Assembly (NCBI GenBank): GCA_905221605.1 | Contig: CAJNDS010002285.1 | Location: 83,501-147,500 of the forward strand | Reading direction: 5' to 3' | Length of the DNA: 64,000 nt | Source: Symbiodinium natans | Lineage: Eukaryota; Sar; Dinophyceae; Suessiales; Symbiodiniaceae | Shown: piece after piece, positions 1-11,391 of the stretch | Position numbering within the stretch: position 1 is the first letter of the stretch | Layout: each line of letters begins with the position of its first letter | The notes under the pieces: model-generated | Databases searched by the model: none | Told to the model about the DNA's origin: nothing | Seen by the model: only the letters and a program-made list of their open reading frames with translations | Position numbers and translations under genes: made by a program

Positions 1-285
1 GATGGCTCTAACTTGGGGTTTAGGGCTCAGAGTTTGGGGTTTGGGGTTTAATCTAAGGTTTGCTTAGGGTCCGGGGTTTAGGGTTTGGGGTTTAGAGGTT
101 TAGGGGGCTTCGGGGTTTAGGGGTGTAGGGACTTAGGGGTTTAGGGATTTAGAGGTATAAGGCTTCGGGTTTTGGGGGGAGTTTACTACGCTGGCCCTGA
201 CTCCACCACCTTAAAAAGGGGTGTGGGGTTTCGGGTTTAGGGGTTTTTTCAGCTTCGGGGTGAAACTCGAAACACTGAAATTAGC

Positions 286-388
286 ATGTTCCCCCTTATA
301 CTAGCAGTCCTTAATAGGGATCCGAGCACCCCCTATTAGAATCCTTATTGAGGACTCTTAGTATACTCTTAGTATACAGGGGGAACAT
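286..388. mobile_element. MITE-like inverted-repeat element, copy A (complete)
   Basis: About 103 bp, bounded by inverted repeats: the left end reads ATGTTCCCCCTTATACTA and the right end, complemented, is the same with one inserted base. Next to the right terminus a short unit (cttagtatact) is doubled. No coding capacity. Related copies are near 6441, 33944 and 50671. It ends about 20 bp from the last readable exon of the leftmost gene. Confidence 0.75.
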
Positions 389-409
389 CCCAACCCTGAG
401 CCCTAATGC

Positions 410-2692
410 CAAGATGCAGAGAGTGCTTCTTCTGCATCTCCTCTTCTAGCGGACTCGAAGAAAGCAAGGACGCGCGCTGGGTGTTCTGCGACGCGACTTG
501 CTGCAAGCTCTCCTCAGCCATGGCAACCATAGATGCGCAACTGAGCTAGGTTCCCCCAAAAGGGTCCATGTACCTTATGCCTTATTATTATGTACTTCCC
601 TATATAGGGGTACTTTAAGGCCCAAGTATTCCTTGTTTAGGTACATGGACCCTGAAGGTTCCATCCTAAACCCTAAACCTTAAACCCGAAACCCTAAACC
701 CAACACAAACTCCAACTCAGAGCAGAACTCTCGCGGAGCCTTTTTGTTTTTCAGGAACACAACTATTAGCAGATTGCATGAAACCGGACCTTAGTTCGGA
801 GCAACCCGCGCTGCATCGACAGAGGATACAGGGTGGCATGAGTTCAGGACCACGAGAGAAGACTAATTATTCAATTATTCAAAGACCAACCAACGACAGC
901 CGAAAGGCCTAACCCCCCCCCCCCGCCTTCAACCCCTATGGTTTAAAGGCTTAGGGCTTAGTATTTCTAAATCCGAAGCCCTAAACCCTAAACCCTAAAC
1001 CCGAAACCCTAAGCCCTAAACGCTAAACCCTACTTAGAGCTTTCGCGTTTTCCCAAGTCTCCATGGTGGCGCGCATGGTCTGGGCCTCCTCAGCAGGCTC
1101 CTCCGCTAAAGCGCGGTCCTGTTCCCAAAGCACCCCTCCCAGCCCCCACCCCCAAAAAAAGGAAGAATGAAGAAACATGACAAAACCAAACCCTAAGCTA
1201 CTAAGCTACAAAAAATCCTAGGCCCTGAACCCTTAACCCTAAACTACTGAGCTACTAAAACTACTGAGCTACGAAACCCGAAACTACTAAGCTACTAAAT
1301 CCTAAGGCCCTGAACCCTGCACCCTAAACTACGGAGCTACTCAACCCGAAACTATTAAGCTACTAAATCCTACGCCCTGAACCCGAAACCCTAAACCACT
1401 AAGCTACTGAATCCTGCACCCTAAACCCGAAAACCCAGGTGCGGGGTCTAAGGCTTGCAGGGGTATTCGAGGGTTTTCGGGTTCTAGGCTTTTAGACATT
1501 CAGGGTTTGAGGATTTTAGGCTTCTCGGTTTAAGGATTTAAGGATTTTGGGGCTTGAGGATTGTACGGTTAAGGGAAGGTTTAGGGTTTAGGGTTTAGGG
1601 TTTAGGGTTTAGGGCTTAGGGTTTAGGGTTTAGGGTTTAGGGTTTAGGGCTTAGGGCTTAGGGCTTAGGGTTTAGGGTTTAGGGTTCTTCCAGTCCAGTC
1701 CTGATCCGACAGCTCCTTTAAGGCCAGGATGGCTCGCAGCTTGAGTGTGTCCGGGTCCTCGTCCCCGGGGCTCTCCAAGAGGTCGGACTTGGCCGGAGTT
1801 TGGGGTTTAGGGTTTAGGGTTTAGGGTTTGGGGTTTAGGGTTTAGGGTTTAGGGCCTAAACCCTAAACCCTAGACCCTCAACCCTATATCCCCTGACGCC
1901 ATGCCGAAAGCCTCGAGGATGGTCTGTGCGGCCTGTTGGATGTGTGCACGGCACCTCGGTGGCCCCCCGCAGCGAAGCGAAGAAGAAGCCAAGGGTTTAA
2001 AGGTTTGGGGTTTGGGGTTTAGGGCCTAAGTTTAGGGTTTAGGGTTTCGTTTGGTGTTTAGGGTTTAGGGTTTAGGGTTTGGTGTTTAGGGTTTGGGGGG
2101 GTTAGTTAGGTTTATAAGAACCCCAAAAACACGAAAGAGAATCAGCGTACCCTTCGGCATCCAAGACGCACCTCGCTGTGGTAGTGCCGTGCACCCGACT
2201 GGAGATACTCAAACTTCCTTGGAATCATGGGGGTTTCCCTACCCCCCCCCCCCCCCGTTTCCCCCCCCCCTACTACACCCCCCTAGTAGCCTTAAAGAAC
2301 CTTAGTTAAGCTTATGGGGGGGGAATACTCAAACTTCCTGGGAACTGGGGATTCGGGATTCGGGTTTGGGGTTTGAGGTTTGGGGTTTAGGGTTTGACGC
2401 TTTCAACACGTTTTTAGAGCCACAAGCAAGTGTTCAAGAAAAAGTGCAAAACCCTAACCTCAACCCGATAAGCCGCAGCAGTCCCACCCAAAACCCTGTA
2501 AAGCTCCGAAACAATAAGCCCTGAAGCCCTATCATCCAGAGCACCCTCAACCTTCAACCCTCGACCCTTAAACCCTTAAACCCTTAAACCCTTAAACCCT
2601 TAAACCCTTAAACCCTTAAACCCTTAAACCCATTAAACCCTTAATCCCTTAAACCCTTAACAGCCTAAACCCTAAACCCTAAACCCTAAACC

Positions 2693-2745
<53 letters not shown>

Positions 2746-5700
2746 ACCCTAAACCCTTATCCAGTCCAGCTACCTGGTCTCCTCGCGTGCTTCTTGTCTC
2801 AAGTCTTCACCCTCTGCTGAGGCAGAGAGCAGCTCCAACCACTCGATGGCATGGCCGCCTGAGGTCTGAGACCTGTAAGTGTACCTGCTTTGGGGGGGGG
2901 GGGGGGGTTGGGGTTTAGGGTTGAGGGTTGAGGGTTTAGGGTTGAGGGTTTGGGGTTCAGGGTTTAGGGCTTCGGAGCGTGGGGAGTTTGAGGAGTTTAG
3001 GGGGTTTAGCCTCTAAGGGAGTTTTGAGTAGTTTGGGGAGTTGCAGGAGTCGGAGTTTAGGGGGTTTAGGATAGAAAAGGGTGCCCTTTTTTGCTTCAAG
3101 GGGTTATAAGGGAACCTAAACCCCCCAAAAAGATAACAAGGGTACTACTAGGCATCTCAGAAGACGCAAAAATGCAAATACAAATGCACATGACGGAGTC
3201 ACCGCGCTACGGAGTCATGTGTAGGCAATTTGTAGGGTAGTGGGACAAAAGGATCACGCGACTGCTGCATGCTTCTTCACTGGGTTTTGTCTAGGTTTGG
3301 GCATTACCCCTTAGAACCCCGAAGTAGAAGTACCATCAACCCTAAACCCGAACCCCCAATCAAATAAGTCTGTATTTGGCTAGGCCCTTCGAAAAACAGA
3401 ATGCCCGCGCCTGGGGAGGAGCCGGTGGTATTCCTCCCGTGATGGTCTCGACATTTCTCGAGGTCACGGAAAGGTGTGGCACCAGTACACTTTGAACTTG
3501 TAATTCCCTTGTAGTTCACATTTTCCGGTTCAGGGTTTAGGGTTTAGGGCTTAGGACACAATTCGATCGGCTTTAGGGCGCATTTCTTGACCTTCAAAGC
3601 TCGGTTGCTTCTGTGCTCTCAATCTCATCCTCCCAGCCATGCTTTCGGCTCTCTACGTTCGCATGCAGGGTCAAGGGTTTAGGGTTTTCAGCTTGGGCGA
3701 GTGCAGGTTTCATCCCTAAGCCCTAAACCCTAAATCTTACAACCCAAAGGTTACACCCAAAACAGTGCAAGAAAGCATAGAGCCGCCAAGGTCTGCGGAA
3801 CACATGACTTGCTGGTTTGGGGTTTAGGGGCGTAGGGCTTAGCGTTTAGGGTTTGGGGTTAGAGTCTACCCGCACGCCGAAACCCCAAACCCGAAGCCTA
3901 AAGCCTAACCCCCCCCCCCCCCCCCCAAAAAAAAAAAAAAGAACTCCAACCCCCTACATAAACCCTTAACCCTGGTAGCCCAGAAACCATATTCGAATAA
4001 GGGTACCCTTTCTGGGTTGGACGCTCTTGAAACTGAAGACAGAACCCACAAGGGGGGCAAAAGGGTACCACTGGGCTACTAAGCAAAGGATCCTTATATT
4101 CTCGAATCCTGAAGAAAGGGGGTCAGGGGTTCTTGAGGGGCAGGTACCTAGAAAACCTGCTAGCTTGGGGAGCCTTAAGGAGAGGGGAGGATTCGGGAAC
4201 CTTGGGTTACATGCCCGCCTTGAACCCCCCTCCAGTTCAAACCCAAAAGTTTTAACAAGCAAGCTCCAGAAACACCTGGCTCATCAGGTTTTAGAATGTT
4301 GGGGTTCAGGGTTTTAGGCTTCACGGTCTACCCTTCTTCCTAGCTTTCTTCTTAGGCGTTAGGGCTTGGGTTAGAGTTTTAAGGTTTTAGGTGGGTGAAG
4401 TGGCAGGCTGACCTGTTTAATTGCTGAAGCGCGAGAATTCAGAAAAACTTCTTCATGAGCGTATCTGATGTGGCTTTCCCGTGCGAGTGCCCGAGAGGCA
4501 TTCTTGCAGATTCGTGTAACCTTACGTAAGCATGTTGCTGGTGTAGCCCTAAACCCCTAAACCCCTAGACCCCTAAACCCCTAAACCCCTAAACCCCTAA
4601 ACCCCTAAACCCTAAACCCCTAAACCCCTAAACCCCTAAACCCTAAACCCTAAACCCTAAACCCCCTACACACTCAAATGTTCAACGCACCCCTACATGG
4701 GGCACTCTCGCTCGCATCGGAGCTGGGTAGACGCCGGAAGGGTAGAACAGCTGCGGTGCTGTTCTTGGTGAGCTTGGGTTTAGGGTTTGGGGTTTAGTCT
4801 CATTGAGGGGGCGCGCTGGTGCTAAAAGCACCCAGGCGCGCGCCCCGAATTGCTGAGCCCCACCCCGCCTGCCTCCACTCTCCAGGCAAGTGGGCAATTT
4901 GTTTGGCCCGACCATTGTTTGTATCCCTGGTTACAAGCACCCCGGCTGGGACCCTCCCTGACCTGAGCGGGAGCGTTTCAATTAACTGGGAAGCACTAAG
5001 ACCTGTGGGACTAAGACACTTCAAACAAGGCCTTATCAGGGCTCAGTTTGGGGTTAAGGGCCTAGGGGAAGATAGCAACCGCAGCTCAATCTCTGAATAT
5101 GGGGTCGGATCACCCCGTGTCTCGCACATGCGAGCTATCCGTCAGCGTGACCCTGGTGATGGCTATGGCGACGCCAGACATGGGAGCAACAGAATCAGAG
5201 TTGATTAAGCATTTGAGCCCTAAGGGTACACCAACTACAAGCAAACCCCAAAAACCCCAAGCCCTAAACCCTTCTCGAGAATGACTGTCACCAAGATCTC
5301 TAAAAAGGGATCTCACGAGTCCCCAATTACCTACGTGGCGCCCTTCGCTTGGGGGATATTCGGGTGGTGGGTTCAGGGTATATTTACCTACCAGTTACAG
5401 TCGTCATCTGCCGCAAGCCGCACTGACCCTACTGCGTACTTGGGTTTAAGGATAGGCATGAGGGATTTGTAGGGTTTGGGGGGCCGTATGGTCTACCCCT
5501 AAACCCCAAACCCCAAACCCTAAATCCTAAACCCTAAACCCTAAATCCTAAACCCTAAACCCTAAATCCTAAATCCTAAACCCTAAAATCCTAAACCCTA
5601 AACCCTAAGGACTCCATGGTCCAGTGGTTTCTTGTCCTTTTTGCTTGTCCTTTCGGGTGCAGGCTATTTGGGGCCTGCAGAGTTAGAAAGGCCATAAACC

Positions 5701-6752
5701 CCCAAAACCCACACCTAAACCCTGGAAACCCTGGAGAAACCAGAATACCCTGTAAAGCATTTACAAACCCTCAACAATCCACAAGCAGCCCAAGCAGCGG
5801 TTACATGGCGCCCATGCCGAGCCACGGCTACTCCATCCAATAAAGCGATGGTGTAGGGTCTAGGGTTTAGGGTTTAGGGTTTAGGGTTTAGGGTTTAGGG
5901 TTTAGGGTTCAGGGGTCACAGGTCCTGGCAGAAACTGATGCATCGCTGCCGATGCTTCAGTCAATTCCGGCATCTCAAGCAGAGGGTTTAGAGCTCTATT
6001 TCGGCGACTCACGGGTTGAAAGCTGGGGGGCAGCTTTGCCATCCCCTAAACCCCTAAAACCCTACCCTAACACTGAAACCCTAAACCCTAAACCCTAAAC
6101 CCTAAACCCTAAACCCTAAACCCTAAACCCTAAACCCTACAGCTGAGTAGTTCAAGCCAATTTCAGCTCAAACCCTAGCGTCAATCCTCAAGAAATGGAT
6201 CTTCGGGGCTCTAGGGCTTGGGGAAGCTTAGGGCTTAGGGAAGTTTGTGCTTAGGGAAGCATCCAGGGGTTTAGGGTTTAGGGTTTAGGGTTTAGGGTTT
6301 AGGGTTTAGGGCTTAGGGTATAAGGAATGACTCCACCAGAACCTGCTCCGACATTCGAGGACTTGCGCCTCGAGTCTTTCTTCCCAAGCTCTGTGTAGTT
6401 TGGGTTGAGGCTTTAAGGCCAGTAGAACCTACAACTTCGGATGTTCCCCCTTATACTAACAGTCCTACATCGGGATTTTAGTACCCCCTATTCTGTACAC
6501 TCCTCAAGCGAATGCTTTTTTCATAGGAAGAATATTAATTGAAGCTTCTGGGGCCCTAAACCCTAAACCCTAAACCCGAAACCCTAGACCCTAAACCCTC
6601 AGCCTTAAACCCTAAACCCTAAACCCTAAAACCTAAACCCTAAACCCTAAACACTAAACCCGAATAAACCTGGTCGGGGTCCAAGTAGGAAACAGTTTTG
6701 AGCCGAGGTCTGAAAGGCCCAAGCAGACGACCCTCGAGTTCCAGGCGATGTC
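410..6752 (-). CDS. Unrecognised charged protein, C-terminal exons of a multi-exon gene
   Basis: Two exon chains keep one frame across noncanonical introns. Upstream chain: 6670-6752 (start uncertain), 6343-6390, 5925-5973, 4716-4750, 4413-4502. Downstream chain: 2774-2858, 1912-1954, 1701-1787, 1062-1118, 410-512, with a probable linking exon near 3617-3652 whose frame I could not fix. Donors are GC, GA or GT; every acceptor is AG. The product is highly charged with Glu/Ala/Leu-rich stretches, such as DLLESPGDEDPDTLKLRAIL in exon 1701-1787, suggesting helices or coiled coil. I recognise no family. The last exon stays open to about 410 and the gene probably runs off the left edge. It could be two genes, but frame continuity within each chain argues that each is real coding sequence. 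Confidence 0.6.
1574..1684 (+). repeat. TTTAGGG array in an intron of the leftmost gene
   Basis: About 15 units of TTTAGGG with a few GCTTAGGG variants, directly downstream (minus sense) of exon 1701-1787. It is typical of how arrays abut exons here, leaving only a short unique donor segment. Confidence 0.9.
2560..2756 (-). repeat. CCCTTAAA, CCCTAAA and CCCTCAA arrays
   Basis: Three variants are homogenised in successive blocks: an 8-mer CCCTTAAA block, a CCCTAAA block, then about eight CCCTCAA units. It ends next to exon 2774-2858. The block structure suggests local tandem expansion of variant units. Confidence 0.9.
3071..3123 (+). repeat. Small dispersed element, family 5, copy 1
   Basis: The segment with AGGGTGCCCTTTTTTGC and GTTATAAGGGAACCTAAACC matches 38306-38363 at most positions. 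No coding capacity. Confidence 0.5.
4545..4665 (-). repeat. CCCCTAAA 8-mer array
   Basis: A run of CCCCTAAA (one extra C per unit) grading into CCCTAAA. It lies between exons 4413-4502 and 4716-4750. Confidence 0.9.
6441..6495. mobile_element. MITE-like element, copy B (half)
   Basis: Begins ATGTTCCCCCTTATACTAAC followed by agtcctac and taccccctatt, as in copies A and C. The right inverted repeat is missing, so this is a truncated copy. Confidence 0.6.
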
Positions 6753-7813
6753 TGCTACAGCGGCCACGGCTTACAGGGCTCAGAACTGAGGGTTTAGGGT
6801 TTAGGGTTTAGGCTTTAGGGTTTAGGGCTTCGGGGCTTTGGGGTTTAGGTTTTCGGGGGTGGATTTGGGGACCCGATGGCAAATGCAAGTTTTGTTCACC
6901 GCAAGACCTTTGAACACAATATAAACCCTAAACCTCGGCTTGGTGGGGCAATGCCAGGTCGTGAAGTTCACTTGTCAACACCACGGGCCAACATCCCTAA
7001 ACCCTTAACCCCTAAACCCCTAAACCCCTAAACCCCTAAACCCTTAACCCCTAAAACTTCTGTGTTTAGGGGTTAGGGTTTGGGGTCCATTGGGTTTCGA
7101 GGGCTGGGTCACAGGACTAATGTGGCGTCGCCGCTGTGCAATGAAGCCCCAATGGGCATGCCTTAAGCAGATTAAATAACTGCAGAAGCCAGCCGCTGGA
7201 GAATTATATTATGGTTTCTGGGTTTTGGGTTTTGAGGTGTAAGGTTTGAGGGTTTCCTTGGGGCTTCAGGATTCAAGCCGGCTGGGGCTCATTCCTAATC
7301 CCTACATCATGAACACAAATTCTGATGCAACATGTGCCTTTGATTTCCGCTTGCCGGGCCGCGTGTCACCACACAAAATCCCCCCGAGGGTGGGACGCCC
7401 TGGGGCCTGCATATTTTCGAAACTTTCAGCTGTATTTCATTAATTTTGGGCTTATCATTAATCCAGCAGAGAAATCCGAAGCGACAAGCGAACTCCTTGA
7501 AGTCAAGAGACCTCAGAACTTAAATACATGATTTAAATTATGTAAACTATTATCACTATTTAGAATTATTGAGTTGGCCTGGGTTCTCCTGGAACCCCAG
7601 AGAATAAACTCTTTAAACCATGTACCTCGAAAAAAGTGTAAATATGTAAGCCATTTCGATTTTTTACAGTATATACATTCTGAGGCCTCCACAAACAATA
7701 ATAATCAGTTTAGTTGGCTTAAACTATCAAATTAAACTTTTGATTCATGAGGCCTCCCACATAAGTTAAATGGTTCGATTCATGAATTTCGCAAAAAAAT
7801 CTACTTATAAATG

Positions 7814-7908
7814 TATATATATATATATATATATGAAGAAAAGCAGGCGGCAACATAGTACATAAAGGACCGTCTCTTTCTCATATATCTATATATATAT
7901 ATATATAC
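7814..7908. repeat. Two AT/TA microsatellites
   Basis: Alternating AT runs at about 7814-7834 and 7886-7908, in the only markedly AT-rich stretch of the left part of the window. Confidence 0.9.
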
Positions 7909-8006
7909 AAGAAGTCACGACGCATCTTGTGTCGAGTACTTGCAGCCGCTGAGCCGGGGCATCTTGATTTCCAATAGGGAGGGGTCAGGGAGGCCCCGGC
8001 AGCGGG

Positions 8007-8007
<1 letters not shown>

Positions 8008-8042
<35 letters not shown>
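8008..8042. repeat. 35-bp poly-G tract
   Basis: Thirty-five consecutive G on the plus strand, then an A8 run. Long glycine- or proline-rich frames across it are homopolymer artefacts. The exact length is prone to assembly error. Confidence 0.9.
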
Positions 8043-8045
<3 letters not shown>

Positions 8046-8127
8046 GGCAAAAAAAAAAGATCGCAGCAGGTAGCATTGCCGATTCTGTTTGTTGTGTTGT
8101 TTCTTCCTCCCCCCCACCCCCCAACAA

Positions 8128-8198
8128 CCCTCCTCCTCCTCCTGCTCCTCCTCCTCCTCCTCCTCCTTACTCTCTCTCTCTCTCTCTCTCTCTCTCCG
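8128..8198. repeat. CTC and CT microsatellites
   Basis: A (CTC)n run with one interruption at about 8128-8167, followed at once by a (CT)n run at about 8170-8198. Confidence 0.9.
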
Positions 8199-9837
8199 CA
8201 TATGCTTCTCCTAGTTTATGTAAGATTAAAGATAGGATATTCTACCTATACCTATGCTCCTGTTACTTACAGTTACATAGGATAAGATGTGGCAACACGT
8301 TCATGTTCCGAAAACACCTACAAATCCTATGCCTGCAAAAACGCAGTCCCCACAGCGTCCCTTTCTGGAGGGTTTAGGGTTTAGGATTTCATCGTTGAGG
8401 AGCAAATGAAACAAACCTCACACTAGCACAACCCGTATTCCGGCGTAGGGACCATGAACACTTTTAGGGTTCATTAAACCCCCTAAACCCTAAACTCGAA
8501 ACCCTAAACCCTAAACCCAACATTTCAGCAAAAAAGATCCGAAAGTCATCCCCGTTCGTTTGAACTCGTGTCTGTGCCATCCCGGATTGGCTTCTGCAGC
8601 GTGGTGTTCCACCAAGGTTGCTGGTGCCACAGATCAGGGTCCCTAGGGTTGAGAAGGCAGTTTGTTGGCTGTTTTCTCTATGTGCCATGTTTTGTCGGGT
8701 TTAGGGTTTAGGGTTTAGGGTTTAGAGTGTAGGGCCCTAACCCCGACCCATGTACCACCCCCAAACCTCATCGGGTCGTGCGGTTTCGGTGTAGAGGGCT
8801 GACAGCAAAAGCCTGAAAACTGGACTAGGGTTTAGGGTTTAGGGTTTAGGGTTTAGGGTTTAGGGTTTAGGGTAGACATATTTCTGCAGCTCAGCAATTC
8901 TGGATGAATCCTACGAATTCGCTCTCTTTGGTCACCTGCAAGGGTGCGGATATAAATCGCCGAAATGGAGGGTAGAGTTTAGGGTTTAGGGTTTAGGGTT
9001 TAGGGTTTCTACTTTAGGGATTCTACTGTAAGCCGCTGGCTTGACTCCCTCGGCGCCTTTCACCTATTGACAGCCTCCTTACCCAAGGGTTTAGGGTTGA
9101 GGCTTCTGTCTTGGCAGCGGCCCTGTAGTTTAGGGTTTAGGGTTTTGGGTTTAGGGTTTAGGGCTTAGGGTTAAGGGTTTAGGGTTTAGGGGTTAGGGTT
9201 TAGGTGTATCACACGCCCTTTACCTTGCAAGCTCTATTTCGTGAACCTGCCAGCTTACGCCGCAGTCCCTCAGCTGCAGACCTTACACCCCTCAACCAGG
9301 ATGCTGGCCTCCTTCTGGCAACAGTGACCGTAAACCCTAAACCCTAAACCCTAAACCCTAAACCCTAAACCCTAAACCCTAAACCCTAAACCCTAAACCC
9401 TAAACCCTAAACCCTGAACCAACCTTTCAGGGTTGGGTAGCTTTCGGGATGTAGGACTTCAGGGTTGAGGACTTCAGGGTTCAGGGTTTAGGGTTTAGGG
9501 TTTAGGGTTCAGGGTTTAGGGTTTAGGGGTTGGCTCATATATGCCCACACCCCCGCTCTCAGCGCAAAGCTTGACAAGCGAGATTAGCAAGGCACCCCGC
9601 AAAGACTGCACTCAAACCCCGACCCCTCCAGAGGCGTAGCTCGTCTATATACACCCTAAACCCTAAACCCTAAACCCTAAACCCTAAACCCTAAACCACA
9701 TAAGGGTTTAGGGTGAACAATTCTCATGCCAAAGTTTCCTCAGCCCCCGACCCGACAACCCTAAAGCCCTGGACCGCAAAATCTTGCAAAAAAAGTTTAG
9801 GGTTTAGGGTTTAGGGTTTAAGGTTTCGGGTTTAGGG

Positions 9838-9896
9838 CACATAGCAATTAGTATCCCCAAACGGCCACCCGATATATACACCCACCAACACTTAAT
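9838..9896 (+). repeat. Small dispersed element, family 6, copy 1
   Basis: Shares the order 'agtatccccaaacggccaccc', 'gatatatacacccacca' with copies at 14231-14296 and 16183-16244. About 60 bp, noncoding, set among TTTAGGG arrays. Confidence 0.5.
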
Positions 9897-10363
9897 CCGA
9901 GTACCTATGAATTAATACCTCCACATGTAAAGAGTTTTCTTCGGCGAGAAGCCCGCCGGAAGACTACTTTCCCTTACGGAGATTTTCGTATGGGCCAATA
10001 CCACCACATTTAAATCACAAAATTCGGGGGGGGGGGGTCAACAACTTCTCGCCGGGCGCCTTTGCTGGCTTAACAGTAAAAGCTTGAAGGGAGCCGCACC
10101 TTGATTTTTCTAGAATCTGAGGGGTTTAGGGTTTAGGGTTTAGGGTTTAGGGTGAGGCCCTTCAGAAAGCTAGGATTTCTTATGCGATTGCTTACTGGAG
10201 GAGAGGAGTTTTCATTCTTTCCTGAGCTACCCCTTAAAGACAGCATCACATTTATAAGAAGAAACCACAATTATGGGAGGCCTTCGGGGGGGCTTGGGAG
10301 CCCTGGTCTTGCCATTATTGTTTTGCATAGAGAGTCAGTACTTTGCTATTCAGTTTGAGTGGA

Positions 10364-10396
10364 GATTCTCTACATTCCTATTGGTTGTAGAGAATC
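10364..10396. other. Perfect 11-bp inverted repeat, 11-nt loop
   Basis: GATTCTCTACA, an 11-nt spacer, then TGTAGAGAATC. It could form a hairpin in DNA or RNA. There is no U-run or other terminator signature beside it. Confidence 0.7.
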
Positions 10397-11391
10397 AATA
10401 CAGGCCCATGGTCTTATTATTGCGGAACCCTGCCTTTCTTATTGTGGCGGAGGGAGGGGGGGGTGGGGCCCAATTAAACAGGTGCTCGGATTATGAGAAA
10501 CCCGATATGCAAGTTTGTGACAGTTTCAGAGATGTCCTACAGCATTGGGGATTTCTTAACCTCCAAGTGCTTCAAATGCAGTGCCTTGCTCGCCCTGCGT
10601 TTTCGGCGGCCACCCGCTCACTCAGCTGTTGCTGGGCTCGGTGGCTTTCATCCCAGTATGCCTGGCCAGATCCATGTTTCGACTTAAACCCTAAACCCTA
10701 AACCCTAAACCCTAAACCCTAAACCCTGGCAGGTGTTCTGCCAAAGCCACATGGAGGTTCACGACACAGGGGGGGGGGGGGGGGGGGGCCCTTATAACAA
10801 CCCCCGAATAGTAGGAGTCCGAAAAAGCCCTGGAAGCTAAGGCCTTACATCGAATAAACCCTAACTGAACAGTCGACAAGGATTAGAAGTAGATTTAAGG
10901 TATCTGGAAGAAGGCAGCAAGGTAACAACATGGAAACCGAACCCTCGGCTTGAAATTACGTTGTCAGTTCTCATTTCCTGCAGAAAAGAGTGTATGCAAT
11001 ATTTCGGGTTACCGAATGTACGCGTAGAGAACAGAACTTGGCTGACTTCTGAACCCCTCCTAAAAGTTTACCTTTTAGGCCCCTTATTGTAGTTTCTACA
11101 AAAACTCAAAAAGTTAAAGTCCTAAGAGCCAGCCAGAAGAAAGCCAAGAGAACTGAACTTGTAGCGAGACAGGCGCAGAATGTCAGCATGGTTGGAGGGG
11201 AAAAGGAGCTTCTGGCTGATTTCGAGTCTAGGTTAGGGGTTGAAACCCTAAACCCAGAACCCTAAACCCTAAAATCTAAACCCTAAACCCTGCACCCTAA
11301 ACTCTAAACCCTAAACCCTAACCCTGGACCCAAAACCCTAAACCATCCCAGCCCCAGCAACAAGGTCCCCCAAACTGGCCGGCGAGGCTGC

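Larger units (their letters stand above)
6753..11391 (-). other. Gap between the leftmost gene and thioredoxin; unresolved exon-like islands
   Basis: No recognised gene. Unique islands between arrays are often open on the minus strand, for example near 6950-6985 (reads LTSELHDLALPHQAE), 7085-7175, 8750-8825 (reads LLLSALYTETARPDE), 8880-8950, 9210-9320 and 9550-9640. They may be N-terminal exons of the leftmost gene or C-terminal exons after thioredoxin, but I could not join them. Islands this short are often open by chance. The block 7260-8400 is AT-rich and microsatellite-bearing and looks noncoding. The open frames at 10152-10701 show no recognisable domain. Confidence 0.4.

Noticed and set aside
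7881-8377. Frames of 106-145 aa across poly-G, CTC and CT runs
   Set aside because: Homopolymer and microsatellite translation with no domain.
10152-10701. 142-aa plus-strand frame as a gene
   Set aside because: Opposite to all recognised genes, ends in a CCCTAAA array, and shows no domain or splice-consistent neighbours.
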